Shown here: piece after piece, positions 1 through 8,806 of the stretch | Position numbering within the stretch: the first letter of the stretch is position 1 | Layout of the letters: each line of letters begins with the position of its first letter | Assembly (NCBI GenBank): GCA_963731105.1 | Contig: CAVSUM010000029.1 | Location: forward strand, 62,001 to 126,000 | Source of the DNA: RPQJ01 sp963731105 | GTDB taxonomy: Bacteria; Pseudomonadota; Gammaproteobacteria; Steroidobacterales; Steroidobacteraceae | DNA: 64,000 nucleotides | Reading direction: 5' to 3' | Made by a program: the position numbers and the translations under genes | Notes under the pieces: generated by a model | Databases searched by the model: none | The model's input: only the letters and a program-made list of their open reading frames with translations | Told to the model about the DNA's origin: nothing

Positions 1-601
1 GACATCCCGCTGCCGGACTCCGCGCTCGACTATGCGCGGCACGCCATTCCGGACGGGCAGCCGACGCTGGTGGTGAGTCCCTGCTCCAGCCACGCGTTGC
101 GCAACTGGAGCGCCGCGAGCTACGCGGCGGTCGCGGACCACGCCTCCGCCCGCCACGGGCTGCGCGTCCTGCTCTGCGGCGGGCGCAGCGAGCTCGAACT
201 CGAGGTCGGCCAGCGCATCGAGCGCTTGATGAGCCAGCCCTGCGTCAACCTCATCGGCAAGGACACGCTGCTCGAGTTCCTCGCCACGCTGCAGCGTGCC
301 ACGGCACTGCTCTCGCCCGACTCGGGGCCGGCACACATGGCGACCAGCGGTCGGCACGCCGGTGATCGGCCTGTACGCGGCCACCAACCCGGCGCGCAGC
401 GGCCCCTATTACAGCCGCGAGTGGTGCGTGGACCGCTACGAGGCGGCCGCGCGCCGCTTCCGGGACCAGACCGCGGCCGGATTGCCGTGGACCGCCAAGA
501 TCGAGGAGCCGGGCGTCATGGACCTGATCACCCCGGCGGACGTGATCGAGCGGCTCGATGCGCTGATGGCTGCCGGCGCACCGCGCACACCCGTCGGCTG
601 A
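1..601 (+). CDS. LPS heptosyltransferase-type GT9 glycosyltransferase, C-terminal part, frameshifted
   Basis: This is the C-terminal part of a glycosyltransferase family 9 (ADP-heptose:LPS heptosyltransferase-like) enzyme, which adds sugars to the lipopolysaccharide inner core on the cytoplasmic side of the inner membrane. The frame is open from base 1, so the start lies outside the window. The nucleotide-sugar-binding hallmark SPDSGPAHMA is read at about 313-342, and the family continuation GTPVIGLYAATNPARSGPY follows in the next frame. The frames join if one base is removed near 344-346, where ACCAGCGG is read and ACCGCGG is expected. The break is probably a sequence error. Whether it is WaaF, WaaC or a later transferase cannot be told from this half. 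Confidence 0.8.
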
Positions 602-656
602 CGCGCGGCCGGGGCTGGGCGATAATGCCGCTTCAAGATCCCGTGGGTACCCAGCC

Positions 657-881
657 GTGACGGCCGACAGCAGCAACAAGCTCATCCAGCCGAACGCCCA
701 GCATCACTACGAAGTGACGCCGGCCGACCTGCCGCTCTCCTGCCCCATGCCTGGCATGCAGCTGTGGAACAGCCATCCGCGGGTGTACCTGCCGATCGAG
801 CAGACCGGCTGGGCGAAGTGCCCGTATTGCAGCGCGGAGTACGTGCTGAAGAATGGAAAGGGGGCAATGATCAGGGGGTAG
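657..881 (+). CDS. CHCC-type zinc-finger protein
   Basis: A 74-residue protein with the zf-CHCC pattern C29-x10-H40-x14-C55-x2-C58, the domain shared with the mitochondrial complex I subunit NDUFS6. Bacterial members are small cytosolic zinc proteins of unclear role. The GTG start at 657 puts the motif at the usual place; a longer reading upstream would enter the glycosyltransferase. The last residues (about KGAMIRG) and the TAG stop at 879-881 are encoded by the left arm of an inverted repeat, so the natural C-terminus may have been replaced. It lies 55 bp after the glycosyltransferase on the same strand and faces DUF6165. Confidence 0.8.
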   Translation: MTADSSNKLIQPNAQHHYEVTPADLPLSCPMPGMQLWNSHPRVYLPIEQTGWAKCPYCSAEYVLKNGKGAMIRG

Positions 882-965
882 GGGGTAGTGCAAGAGGTGC
901 AGCGAGGTCGAGCGTGCCGCGGCCCTCTTCACTACCCCCTACCCCCTGTTCATTACCCCCTCTTC
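856..965. repeat. GGGGGTAG-type inverted-repeat element, copy 1
   Basis: Arms of about 35 nt at 856-890 and 930-965 are inverted copies with three differences; both contain GGGGGTAGGGGGTAGTG. The loop of about 39 nt is not related to the loop of the second copy at 31601-31722. The element sits between two converging genes and contains the stop codons of both (TAG at 879-881, TAA read on the minus strand at 953-955). Each arm has three runs of five G, so quadruplex formation is conceivable. There is no coding capacity, so it is a non-autonomous palindromic repeat. Confidence 0.85.
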
Positions 966-1354
966 TTGTATTCCGCGTAGCTCTTCTCCTCCACCAGCGC
1001 CGAGCCGAGCTTCGCATTGATCTGCTTCTTGATCGCGGCGCGCTCGTCGTTGGTGAAGTAGACGGCCCGGGCCAGTTCGACGAACCCGGCATCGAACAGG
1101 CCGTCGCGCTCCTTGTCACGGATGCGGTCCTCGATGTCCCACAGCTTCGCGTTGACGTCGCGCAGGCCTGCCCATTCGGCGCCGATGTCGGTGGCCGAGA
1201 ACGGCGACGAGCGCCACGTCGCGGTCAGCAGGTCGAGCTCAGTGCGCACGTTGCGCAGCTTCACTGCGTCGGTCATGCGCTGCGACTTGATCTCGAGGAT
1301 GGTGATCTTGTCGATCAGCTCGCCCGGGGAGATGGGGACCAGTAGTTCAGTCAT
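953..1354 (-). CDS. DUF6165 family protein
   Basis: A 133-residue protein starting MTELLVPISPGELIDKITIL, which matches the DUF6165 N-terminus as I know it. The rest is predicted helical with many charged residues and no membrane segment. DUF6165 genes often sit among LPS or heptose-transfer genes, and here the glycosyltransferase is 350 bp away; the function is not established. The last residues and the TAA stop lie in the right arm of the inverted repeat that separates it from the zinc-ribbon gene. It lies downstream of glnE on the same strand, and the palindrome at 1361-1418 occupies the short gap between them. Confidence 0.75.
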   Translation of the reverse strand: MTELLVPISPGELIDKITILEIKSQRMTDAVKLRNVRTELDLLTATWRSSPFSATDIGAEWAGLRDVNAKLWDIEDRIRDKERDGLFDAGFVELARAVYFTNDERAAIKKQINAKLGSALVEEKSYAEYKKRG

Positions 1355-1360
1355 GCAGCA

Positions 1361-1418
1361 AAAATAGGGGACATTCTCCTGTTTCGCAATCGCGAAATAG
1401 GAGAATGTCCCCTATTTT
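1361..1418. repeat. REP-like palindrome of the GGGGAC superfamily
   Basis: A 27-nt arm (AAAATAGGGGACATTCTCCT and onwards) and its inverted copy are separated by 4 nt (AATC). There is one mismatch, and it still allows a G-U pair in RNA. The core GGGGAC-N2-TCTC resembles the palindromes at 10315, 16034 and 18041. It lies between the end of glnE and the start of DUF6165, and it supplies the glnE stop codon (read on the minus strand at 1412-1414). Confidence 0.85.
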
Positions 1419-4192
1419 CCCTCCATCGTTGCATCCCAGATCGCGGTGACGGCCGCACGCACGTCGGCGAACTCCGCCGCCCGCACCACGTTGCTGGCCG
1501 ACTCCAGCGACAGGTGGTGCATGCGCTGGCGATAGGTGCGGTAGGCGCCGGTGAGCACGTCCACGGTCGCCTGCGGCACGAGATCCGCGGAGGCGAGGCT
1601 CTCGAGCTGGCGGATGTTGTCGGAGTAGGTCACCAGCTCCGCGTAGCGCTCGGCCCACAGCAGGGTCCAGTACTGCGCCAGGAACTCGATGTCGGTGATG
1701 CCGCCGGGATCCTGCTTGAGGTCGAACTCGCCGGGGCCGGAACGCGACAGCTCGGCCCGCATGCGCTCGCGCATGCTGCGCACGTCGTCGCGCAGCGTGT
1801 CGCGGCGCACGGCGAAGCGCAGCAGATCGCGGCGCAGGGCCTCGAAGCGCTCGCGCAGCGCGGGCGACCCCGCCACCACTCGCGCCCGCAGCAGCGCCTG
1901 GTGCTCCCACGTCCACGCTTCGCTGCGCTGGTAATCGCCGAAGCCGTCGAGGCTCTGCACCAGCAATCCGCCCTTGCCGCTCGGGCGCAGCCGGGTGTCG
2001 ACCTCGTACAGGCGCCCGGCGGCCGAGTGCACCGTCAGCAAGTGCACCAGGCGCTGCACCAGGCGCAGGAAGAACACCCCGTTGTCCACGACCCTCGGCC
2101 CGGTCGTGCGCTGCAGCTCGCCCGCCGAGTCGTGCAGGAACACCAGGTCCAGGTCGGAGCCGTAGCCGAGCTCGATGCCGCCGAACTTGCCATAGGCCAC
2201 CACCACCATGCCCGAATCGGCCAGGCTCGCCTCGTCGGGGCCGTGGCGCGGCACGCCGTGGCGCCCGGCAATCTGCTGCCACGACAGTGCCAGCGCCTCC
2301 GCGACGATCAGCTCGGCGAGGTCGGTGAGGCGGTCGCTGACCTTCATCAGCGGCAGGCGCCCGGTCAGGTCCGGCACCGCGACGCGGAACACGGCCGCAC
2401 GCTGGAATTGCCGCAGCAGGTCGACCTGGTGCTCGGGATCGTCGGCGCCGGCACCCTGCCATGCGCGCCCGCAGGTCCTGCTCGAACTCGGCACGCGTCG
2501 GCACGGTCTCGAACAGGCGTTCGTCGAGCAGTTCGTCGAGCAGCAGCGGGAACGCCGCGATCTGGTCGGTGAGGAACTGCGACTGCGCGCAGAGCTCGAC
2601 CAGCCGGCGGCGCGCCACGGCATTCTCGTTGAGCAGTGCCAGGTACACGGTGCGGCCGCCGATCAGCTCGAGCACGTGCAGCACGCGCCCGAGCGCGGTG
2701 GCCTCGTCATCGCCGCCGGCGATGGCGTGGAGCAGCGAGGGCAGCAGCACATGCAGGCGGCGGCGGCCCGTTTCGTCGAGGCGACGGTAGTACGCGCTCT
2801 CCCGCAGCAGGTTGAGCCGCTCGAGCACGGCGCTCGCGTCGCCAACCCGGGCGCGGCGCAGCAGCTCGAGGCGCCGCACATCGTCGAGCTCCGGTTCGAG
2901 CAGCGTCTCCAGCTCGCGGTCGGCCGCATCGGCAGTACCGGCTTCGCCCGGGCCGATGATCAGCGCGCGGAAGTGCCGGCTGACGCGACCGCGGTGTCGC
3001 TCCAGCTCCGTCGCCAGCGACGCCCAGTCCGGCGATCCCATCGCCAGCGCGAGCCGTGCCCGGCCGGCCTCGTCCTGCGGCAGGTCGTGCGTCTGCTCGT
3101 CGCCGCGCTCCTGCAGGCGGTTCTCCACGCGCCGCAGGAATCGATACGACTCGCCGAGTTCCTCCACCGCCGTCGCCGGCAGCAGCTTCTGGCCCGCGAG
3201 CCGCGGCAATGCCTCGAGCAGGCGGCGCGTCTGCAGTGCGGGCTTGCTGCCGCCGCGGATCAGCTGGAACGCCTGCACGATGAACTCGATCTCGCGGATG
3301 CCGCCCGGACCGAGCTTGACGTTGTCCTGCAGCTCGCGCCGTTCGACCTCGCGCGCGATCAGCTCCTTCATCTCGCGCAGCGACTCGAACACGCTGAAGT
3401 CGAGGTAGCGGCGGAACACGAAGGGCCGCAGCACGTTGCGGTACAGGTCGTCGAACGGCGCCGCGCCATGCACCGGCCGCGCCTTCACGTAGGCGTAGCG
3501 CTCCCAGTCACGGCCGTGTTGCTGCAGGTAGTCCTCGAAGGCGTCGAAGCTCACCACCTGCGGGCCCGACTCGCCGAACGGCCGCAGGCGCAGGTCCACG
3601 CGGTAGACGAAACCGTCCTCCGTCACCGTGCCGAGCAGCTGCGCCACGCGTCGGCCGAGCCGCGCGAAGTACTCCTCGTGCTCCAGCGGCCGCGAACCGT
3701 CGGTCTCGCCGTGCTCGGGGAACAGGAACACGAGGTCGATGTCGGACGAGAAGTTGAGCTCGCCGCCACCGAGCTTGCCCATGCCCAGCACCATCAGCTC
3801 GAGCGGTGTGCCGTCGGCGCCGCGCGGCACGCCGTGCCGGGCCTCGAGCGCCGCACCCGCGCGGCGACAGGCGGCGCGGATGCAGACGTCGGCGAGCAGC
3901 GACAACTCGCCGAGCACCGTCTCGACGTCGGCGAGCCCGGCGAGGTCGCGCCACGCGATGCGCGCGAGCTGCCGGCGGCGGAAGCGGCGCAGCGCGGCCA
4001 TGAACTGGTTGTCGTCGCCGGCCGGATCGAGCCCCGACGCGAGGTCGGATTCGAGTTCGGCTTCGCCCGGCACGGCGTGCAGGCGTTGCCCGCTCGCGAG
4101 CCACGGCAGCAACGTCGGGTCGCGCCGGCAGGAGTCGGCGACGAAGTCGCTGCAGGCGCGCGCACCAGAGCGGATCGTCGGTCGCAGGGCAT
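1412..4192 (-). CDS. glnE: glutamine synthetase adenylyltransferase/deadenylase GlnE, frameshifted
   Basis: The bifunctional enzyme that adenylylates and deadenylylates glutamine synthetase under PII control. The N-terminal nucleotidyltransferase domain shows MGKLGGGELNFSSDIDLVF and the C-terminal one shows AYGKFGGIELGYGSDLDLVF, the two family signatures. The frame changes near 2455: a reading through MAGG should continue ADDPEHQVDLLRQFQ, and one surplus base in GGCAGGGTGCC explains it. A second break near 4155 is likely, because the family element SDFVADSCRRDP is out of frame with the ATG at 4192. Corrected length is about 925 residues, as expected for GlnE. The stop codon lies in a palindromic repeat. 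The gene starts 4 bp after the MFS stop, so co-transcription is likely. Confidence 0.9.
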
Positions 4193-4196
4193 GGCG

Positions 4197-5423
4197 TCAC
4201 GTCCTCGCGGTGGTGCGCGCTGCGAGCAGCGCACCCGCGGCGAGCAGCAGCGAAGCAAGCACGAAGGCTGCACCGGGCGCGTGCCAGCGCGTGCCGGCAC
4301 CGATGGAATACGCGAAGATCCCGGCGAACAACCCCGGGCCGATCATGGTGGCAATGCCCATCAGGCTGCCGGTCGCTCCCTGCAGCGCACCCTGCTCCGT
4401 CGGTCCGATGTGCCGCGACATGATGCCCTGCGCCGCCGGCGACGCGAGCCCCCACAGCGCGACCACCGGCACCGCCGCGAGGAACAGCAGCCCGGTGGGC
4501 GCAAGACCGTAGCCCAGGAACCCGACCGCCCCGCAGGCGAGCCCGACCAGCAGCGCGCGCCGCTCGCCGAAGCGACGCACCGTCGGGCCGACCAGGGCCC
4601 CCTGCACCAGCGCCGAGCAGATCCCGACGCCGGCCATCACCAGGCCGACGTCGCGCTCCTGCCAGCCGTAGCGGTAGGCCGCGTACAGCACGAAGGTCGC
4701 GGGCAGCGCAACGTGCGCCAGGTTGCTCAGGAACACCACGCCCGCGAGGCCCGACAACTCGGGGTGCCGGCGCAGCAGTGCAAGCGAGCCGACTGGATTG
4801 GCACGGCGCCACTGGAACGCCCGGCGTCGCTCCGGCGGCAACGACTCCGGCAGGATGAAGTAGCCGTACGCCGCATTCGCCAGGCTCAGGGCCGCCGCCA
4901 CCCAGAACGGCAGGCGCGGATCGACGCTGCCGAGCAGCCCGCCGAGCGCCGGGCCGAGCACGAATCCCAGCCCGAAGGCGACGCCCACCTTGCCGAACGC
5001 CGTCGAACGCTTCTCCGGCGGCGTGACGTCGGCGATGTACGCCATGCCCGTGCTCACGCTGGCCGCCGTCATGCCCGAGATCACGCGCCCGACGAACAGC
5101 CACCACAGGTTCGGTGCGAGCGCCATCAGCACGTAGTCGAGGCCGAGCCCGAGGTTCGACAGCAGCACTACGCGACGCCGCCCGTAGCGATCCGACAGTG
5201 CGCCGACCACCGGCATGGACAGGAACTGCATCAGCGCCCACACGGTGCCGAACACGCCGTACACCTTCGCGGCTCCGGCCGTGTCGCCGCCGAGGAAATC
5301 CTCGATCAGGTGCGGCAGCACCGGGATGATCATCCCGAGCGCGAACATGTCGAGGACGATGGTGACGAAGATGAAGGCGAGCGCCGCGCGGCGGCGTCCG
5401 CCCTCCGGGACCGTGGCATGCAT
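4197..5423 (-). CDS. MFS transporter, TCR/Tet-like
   Basis: A 408-residue major facilitator protein with about 12 hydrophobic segments. Motif A (GALSDRYGRRRVVLLS) follows the second helix, and the N-terminus FVTIVLDMFALGMIIPVLP is typical of the TCR/Tet drug:H+ antiporter branch. It sits in the inner membrane and probably exports a small molecule; the substrate is unknown. The start is taken at ATG 5423 (MHATVPEGG), 7 bp after the apt stop; a longer reading would overlap apt. Resistance function should not be inferred from family membership alone. Confidence 0.8.
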   Translation of the reverse strand: MHATVPEGGRRRAALAFIFVTIVLDMFALGMIIPVLPHLIEDFLGGDTAGAAKVYGVFGTVWALMQFLSMPVVGALSDRYGRRRVVLLSNLGLGLDYVLMALAPNLWWLFVGRVISGMTAASVSTGMAYIADVTPPEKRSTAFGKVGVAFGLGFVLGPALGGLLGSVDPRLPFWVAAALSLANAAYGYFILPESLPPERRRAFQWRRANPVGSLALLRRHPELSGLAGVVFLSNLAHVALPATFVLYAAYRYGWQERDVGLVMAGVGICSALVQGALVGPTVRRFGERRALLVGLACGAVGFLGYGLAPTGLLFLAAVPVVALWGLASPAAQGIMSRHIGPTEQGALQGATGSLMGIATMIGPGLFAGIFAYSIGAGTRWHAPGAAFVLASLLLAAGALLAARTTART

Positions 5424-5430
5424 GGCTGGA

Positions 5431-5937
5431 TCAGCCGTACTGCAGCACCGAGCGCGGCACGAACTCGCCACAGCGGAAGCCCGGCGCGATGCCGATGTCG
5501 AGCAGCACGCCGACGCCGCGCAACGCGTAGCCTGCCTGGCGGCTCAGCGTGGCCGAGGCCGCCAGCGTGCCGCCGGTCGCCAGCACGTCGTCGATCAGCA
5601 GCAGCCCGCCGCGACCGGTCTGCATCTCGAGCACGCCCGAGCCGTATTCGAGGTCGTAGGCAATGTCGACCACCGGCGGCGGCAGCTTGCCCTTCTTGCG
5701 GATGGCGACGAAGCCCTTGTGGCGCCGCTCCGCGAGCGCCGCGGCGAGGATGAAGCCGCGCGACTCGATCCCGGCGACGGCGTCGACGGCCTGCCACTCG
5801 GCCTCAGTGAACAGCTCCTCCATCGCGTCGATCGTCGCGTCGAAGCGATTGCGCAGCAGCGGAGTGATGTCGCGGAACAGGATGCCCGGCTTCGGGAAGT
5901 CGGGGATGTCGTTGACCAGCGCCTTGAGTTCTTGCAT
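5431..5937 (-). CDS. apt: adenine phosphoribosyltransferase
   Basis: Converts adenine and PRPP to AMP plus pyrophosphate in purine salvage, in the cytosol. At 168 residues it has normal length. DIPDFPKPGILFRDITPLL is the Apt N-terminus, AGIESRGFILAAALA follows, and the PRPP-binding loop reads LLIDDVLATGGTLAA. The ATG at 5937 (MQELKAL) gives the standard N-terminus; the open frame continues upstream but without family similarity. It lies between the AmpG-like and MFS genes on the minus strand and is probably co-transcribed with them. Confidence 0.93.
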   Translation of the reverse strand: MQELKALVNDIPDFPKPGILFRDITPLLRNRFDATIDAMEELFTEAEWQAVDAVAGIESRGFILAAALAERRHKGFVAIRKKGKLPPPVVDIAYDLEYGSGVLEMQTGRGGLLLIDDVLATGGTLAASATLSRQAGYALRGVGVLLDIGIAPGFRCGEFVPRSVLQYG

Positions 5938-5986
5938 GCGGACCTCGTCGCACCAGCCTAGCGAAATTCGCCCGGCGCGGCGAGGG

Positions 5987-7202
5987 TCAGGCGGTCCGCC
6001 ACACGAGCTGCAGGCGCTCGGGGCCACGGCGCGCATCGAGGCTGCGCACCAGCACCAGGCAGCCCGCCAGCGAGATCAGGAAGCCGGCGATGAACGTCGG
6101 GCCGTAGCCCACGGCATCGGCGATGGTCGCACCGGTGAAGTTGGCGAGACCCATCGCGATGACGATCGCGCAGGCGAGCAGCGAGTAGTCGGTGCCGGCG
6201 TGCGCGGGATCGGAGGCGTCCATCATCAGCGTGAACAGCGCCACGGTCGCCATGCCGCCGAACAGGTGCTCGGCGATGGTGCCGGCCCAGAACATCGCCA
6301 GGCCGCCGTGGCCCAGCGCCGCCGCGACGTAGCAGAGCAGGCTCGCGGTCTGCAGCAACCCGCCGGACCAGCAATGCGCTGCGCCGGCCGACGCGGTACG
6401 CGTACCAGCCGCCGGCCGCGGCACCGGCGAGGCTCGCCAGCGAGCCGACCGTGCCCTTCATCACCGCGATCATCTCCTTGGACAGCCCTGCGTCGCGCAT
6501 GAACGGCCCGATCAGCGACGCCACCATCGAGTCGCCGAACTTGAAGCCGCAGATGAGCGCGACGAACGCCGCCATGCCGGGCACGCGCAGTCGCTCGGTC
6601 CACCCGAGCGCCACCTGCGCCGCGGACTGGACCGGCGGCCCCGCCCGCGGCGGCTCGCGCAGCGGCAGCACCGGCAGGATGGTGAGCGCGAGCAATCCCG
6701 CCATGCAGGCGAACATGGTGGCCCAGTCGGTGCGCGCGAAGATCCACAGCAGCAGCCCGCCGCCGAGGATCATGCCGATGCGGTACGCGCCGACCTGGAT
6801 GCCGTTCGCCAGCCCGCGCTCCCGCGTGTCGAGAATGCGCACCGCGAGCCCGTCGGTGGCCACGTCCTGGCAGGCCGCGACGACGTTGAACAGGAAAGCG
6901 GCGGCGAGCACCGCAACGTAGCCGCGCGACAGGTCGACCTGGGTCAGCAGCAGCGCGCCGACGACCGCCGCTGCCTGCAGCGACAGCAGCCACTGCCGGC
7001 GCGTGCCCCGGTGATCGACGAACGGCGCCCACAGGAACTTGAGCGCCCAGGGCAGGAACAGCAGGCTGGTGGCGCTGATGGCCTTGAGCGACAGCCCGGC
7101 GTCGCGCAGCAGCACCGGCAGTGCCTGCGTGAAGAAGCCGAAAGGCAGGCCTTGCGCGGCGTACAGCGCGGTGAGCAGCAGGATCTTGTGACGACGGGTC
7201 AT
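5987..7202 (-). CDS. AmpG-like MFS permease, frameshifted
   Basis: An inner-membrane permease of the AmpG/SLC33-like MFS group, typically importing muropeptides for peptidoglycan recycling. The start MTRRHKILLLTALYAAQGLPFGFF and the segment CQDVATDGLAVRIL are AmpG hallmarks. The C-terminal third (GGLLQTASLLCYV through LDARRGPERL) is in another frame. One surplus base near 6370-6380 (GGTCCGGCGGG) joins them, giving about 404 residues. ATG 7202 lies 40 bp from the divergent nitroreductase start. No ampC or ampR is nearby, so a link to beta-lactamase induction is not shown. Confidence 0.8.
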
Positions 7203-7242
7203 GCCGGCTGCGAGAATCGCGGTTCCTGCCGGAGGAACGCAA

Positions 7243-7914
7243 GTGAACGTGACCGACGCCCTCGCCAGCCGCATGAGTTGCCGCGCCTTCCTGCCCGATG
7301 CGGTCCCGGAGGCCACGGTGCGGTCCATCCTCGATGCGGCGCGACAGGCCCCGTCGGGCGGCAACCTGCAGCCGTGGCGTGTGTACGCGCTCGCCGGGGC
7401 GCCGCTGGCCGAGCTGCTCGCGACGGTGCGCGCGAAGATGCCGACTCACCCGCGCGGCGACGGCTCGGAGTACGACATCTACCCGGCGGCACTCTGGGAG
7501 CCGTACCGCTCGCGGCGCTTCAAGTGCGGCGAGGACCTGTACGCAACCATCGGCGTGGCGCGCGACGACAAGTTCGGCCGCCTGCTGCAGTTCGCGCGCA
7601 ACTACGAGTTCTTCGGCGCGCCGGTCGGGATGTTCTTCTGCCTCGACCGCCGCATGGGCCCGCCGCAGTGGTCGGACGTCGGCATGTACATGCAGAGCGT
7701 GATGCTGCTCGCGCGCGAGCACGGCCTGCACACCTGTGCGCAGGAGGCGTGGTCGGTGTGGCACCGCACCGTGGGCGAGTTCCTGCGACTGCCGCCGGAG
7801 CTGCTGCTGTTCGCCGGCATGGCGCTCGGCTACCGCGACGAGTCCGCGCCGATCAACCGGCTGCGCACCGACCGCGCGCCGCTCGGGGAATTCGCGGAGC
7901 TGCGCGGGTTCTAG
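7243..7914 (+). CDS. nitroreductase family protein
   Basis: An FMN-dependent NAD(P)H nitro/quinone-type reductase of 223 residues. SRMSCRAFLPDAVPEATVRS is the N-terminal flavin-phosphate contact region, ARQAPSGGNLQPWRV the conserved S-x-N-x-Q-PW element, and GLHTCAQEAWSVW the C-terminal region. The start is placed at GTG 7243, because GGAGG at 7231-7235 is 7 nt upstream; the ATG at 7201 lacks such a site and would overlap the divergent AmpG-like start. The natural substrate is unknown. Confidence 0.85.
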   Translation: MNVTDALASRMSCRAFLPDAVPEATVRSILDAARQAPSGGNLQPWRVYALAGAPLAELLATVRAKMPTHPRGDGSEYDIYPAALWEPYRSRRFKCGEDLYATIGVARDDKFGRLLQFARNYEFFGAPVGMFFCLDRRMGPPQWSDVGMYMQSVMLLAREHGLHTCAQEAWSVWHRTVGEFLRLPPELLLFAGMALGYRDESAPINRLRTDRAPLGEFAELRGF

Positions 7915-7982
7915 GCCGTCGGGTTTCCTTACGCAGCCGGTGCGCCACTTATGTCATGCGGACGGCCTGCACGGCCTCATCG

Positions 7983-7998
7983 TGTGACGCGCGTCACG
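7983..7998. promoter_or_regulatory. CRP-like operator
   Basis: TGTGACGCGCGTCACG matches the Crp consensus TGTGA-N6-TCACA at nine of ten positions, and its inner 14 bases form a perfect palindrome. It lies in the 221-bp gap after the nitroreductase, 138 bp upstream of the next start. I could not place a convincing -10/-35 pair, so the target is inferred to be the 63-residue protein gene downstream. Confidence 0.45.
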
Positions 7999-8135
7999 TC
8001 CAGGGCCATCCTGTTGGTCCGCCGCGACAATGGCAACGTCGGTCGGGTTGACGTTACGACCTCTCCTGGGGCGCTGGCATGCATCCTGCACCTGTACACC
8101 CAGCAGGATCATCTGCGGGCTAAGGAGAGGAACGC

Positions 8136-8327
8136 ATGAGTCTCAGCTGGGTCAGCAATCGCAGCCTCAAGGTGTCGCCGCGCGCCCGTCTCGTCGACGA
8201 CGGCGAAGCGGAGGCGTTGCTCCGCAAGCTCGAGCAGATCGAATGGCGGCCGGAGAACGGCTTCCTCAAGGACCAGGTCATCGAGAAGACGCCGCTCGCC
8301 GGTTCGCGCATCTCGCGCGCCGCCTGA
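8136..8327 (+). CDS. small hypothetical protein, 63 aa
   Basis: I do not recognise this protein. It begins MSLSWVSNRSLKVSPRARLV, is hydrophilic and rich in Arg, Lys and Glu, and has no membrane segment or cysteine. A very good ribosome-binding site (AAGGAGAGG at about 8121-8130) precedes the ATG at 8136, which is the main reason to believe it. It has its own upstream region with a CRP-like palindrome. It ends 12 bp before the convergent YgbA-like gene. Confidence 0.6.
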   Translation: MSLSWVSNRSLKVSPRARLVDDGEAEALLRKLEQIEWRPENGFLKDQVIEKTPLAGSRISRAA

Positions 8328-8339
8328 CCCGCACCGCGC

Positions 8340-8699
8340 TCAGGAGCGCCGTCGCCGCCGCGTCTCCATCGGGTGCTCGACGCGCCGCAGCTTGTCGAGC
8401 AGGTGCATGACGGCCAGCCAGGGGTGGCGGAAAGTCATGCGCGGTCCTGCGTAACGCATGATCACCCTGGCCTGCTCGCGCGGCGCCGGCTTGTAGCAGT
8501 GGATCGGGCACTTGGCGCAGGTCGGCTTAGTCTCGCCGTACGGACATTTTTCCAGCCGCCGCTCGGCGTAGTCGAGGAACTCGCGGCACTCGTCGCAGGT
8601 CCCGCCCGCACCGTGCGAGTGATGGTCACGGCAATAGATCGCGACCATGCATTGCATGGTGCGGTGCTCGCGCTGCAGGCGGGGCGTCGCCAGCGTCAT
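8340..8699 (-). CDS. YgbA-like nitrous-oxide-stimulated promoter family protein
   Basis: A 119-residue cytosolic protein of the YgbA_NO family. In enterobacteria ygbA is under NsrR control and helps recovery from nitric-oxide stress. The family core is clear: YAERRLEKCPYGETKPTCAK, then CPIHCYKPAPREQARVIMRY and AGPRMTFRHPWLAV. Five cysteines plus His suggest a metal or Fe-S site. The start is taken at ATG 8699 (MTLATPRLQREHRT); the upstream extension has no family similarity. No NsrR site was recognised upstream. Confidence 0.85.
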   Translation of the reverse strand: MTLATPRLQREHRTMQCMVAIYCRDHHSHGAGGTCDECREFLDYAERRLEKCPYGETKPTCAKCPIHCYKPAPREQARVIMRYAGPRMTFRHPWLAVMHLLDKLRRVEHPMETRRRRRS

Positions 8700-8806
8700 G
8701 GTGCGTGCGTCAGGTCCTCGAACCGGGCCGCCAGCATGCCGCAACGGCCGCGCACGCGGCGCTCGTGGCTTTCCGCAGCCCCGGGATCTGCCACAATGCG
8801 CGCCCC

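Noticed and set aside
4197..5423. Tetracycline-resistance efflux pump
   Set aside because: Only the general TCR/Tet fold and motif A are visible, and no TetR-type regulator is adjacent; drug specificity cannot be read from the sequence.
2208..5753. Very long plus-strand open frame opposite glnE, the MFS gene and apt (about 1180 codons)
   Set aside because: It is Arg/Gln/Ala-rich without any domain, lies entirely opposite clear genes and is the usual GC-rich antisense shadow.
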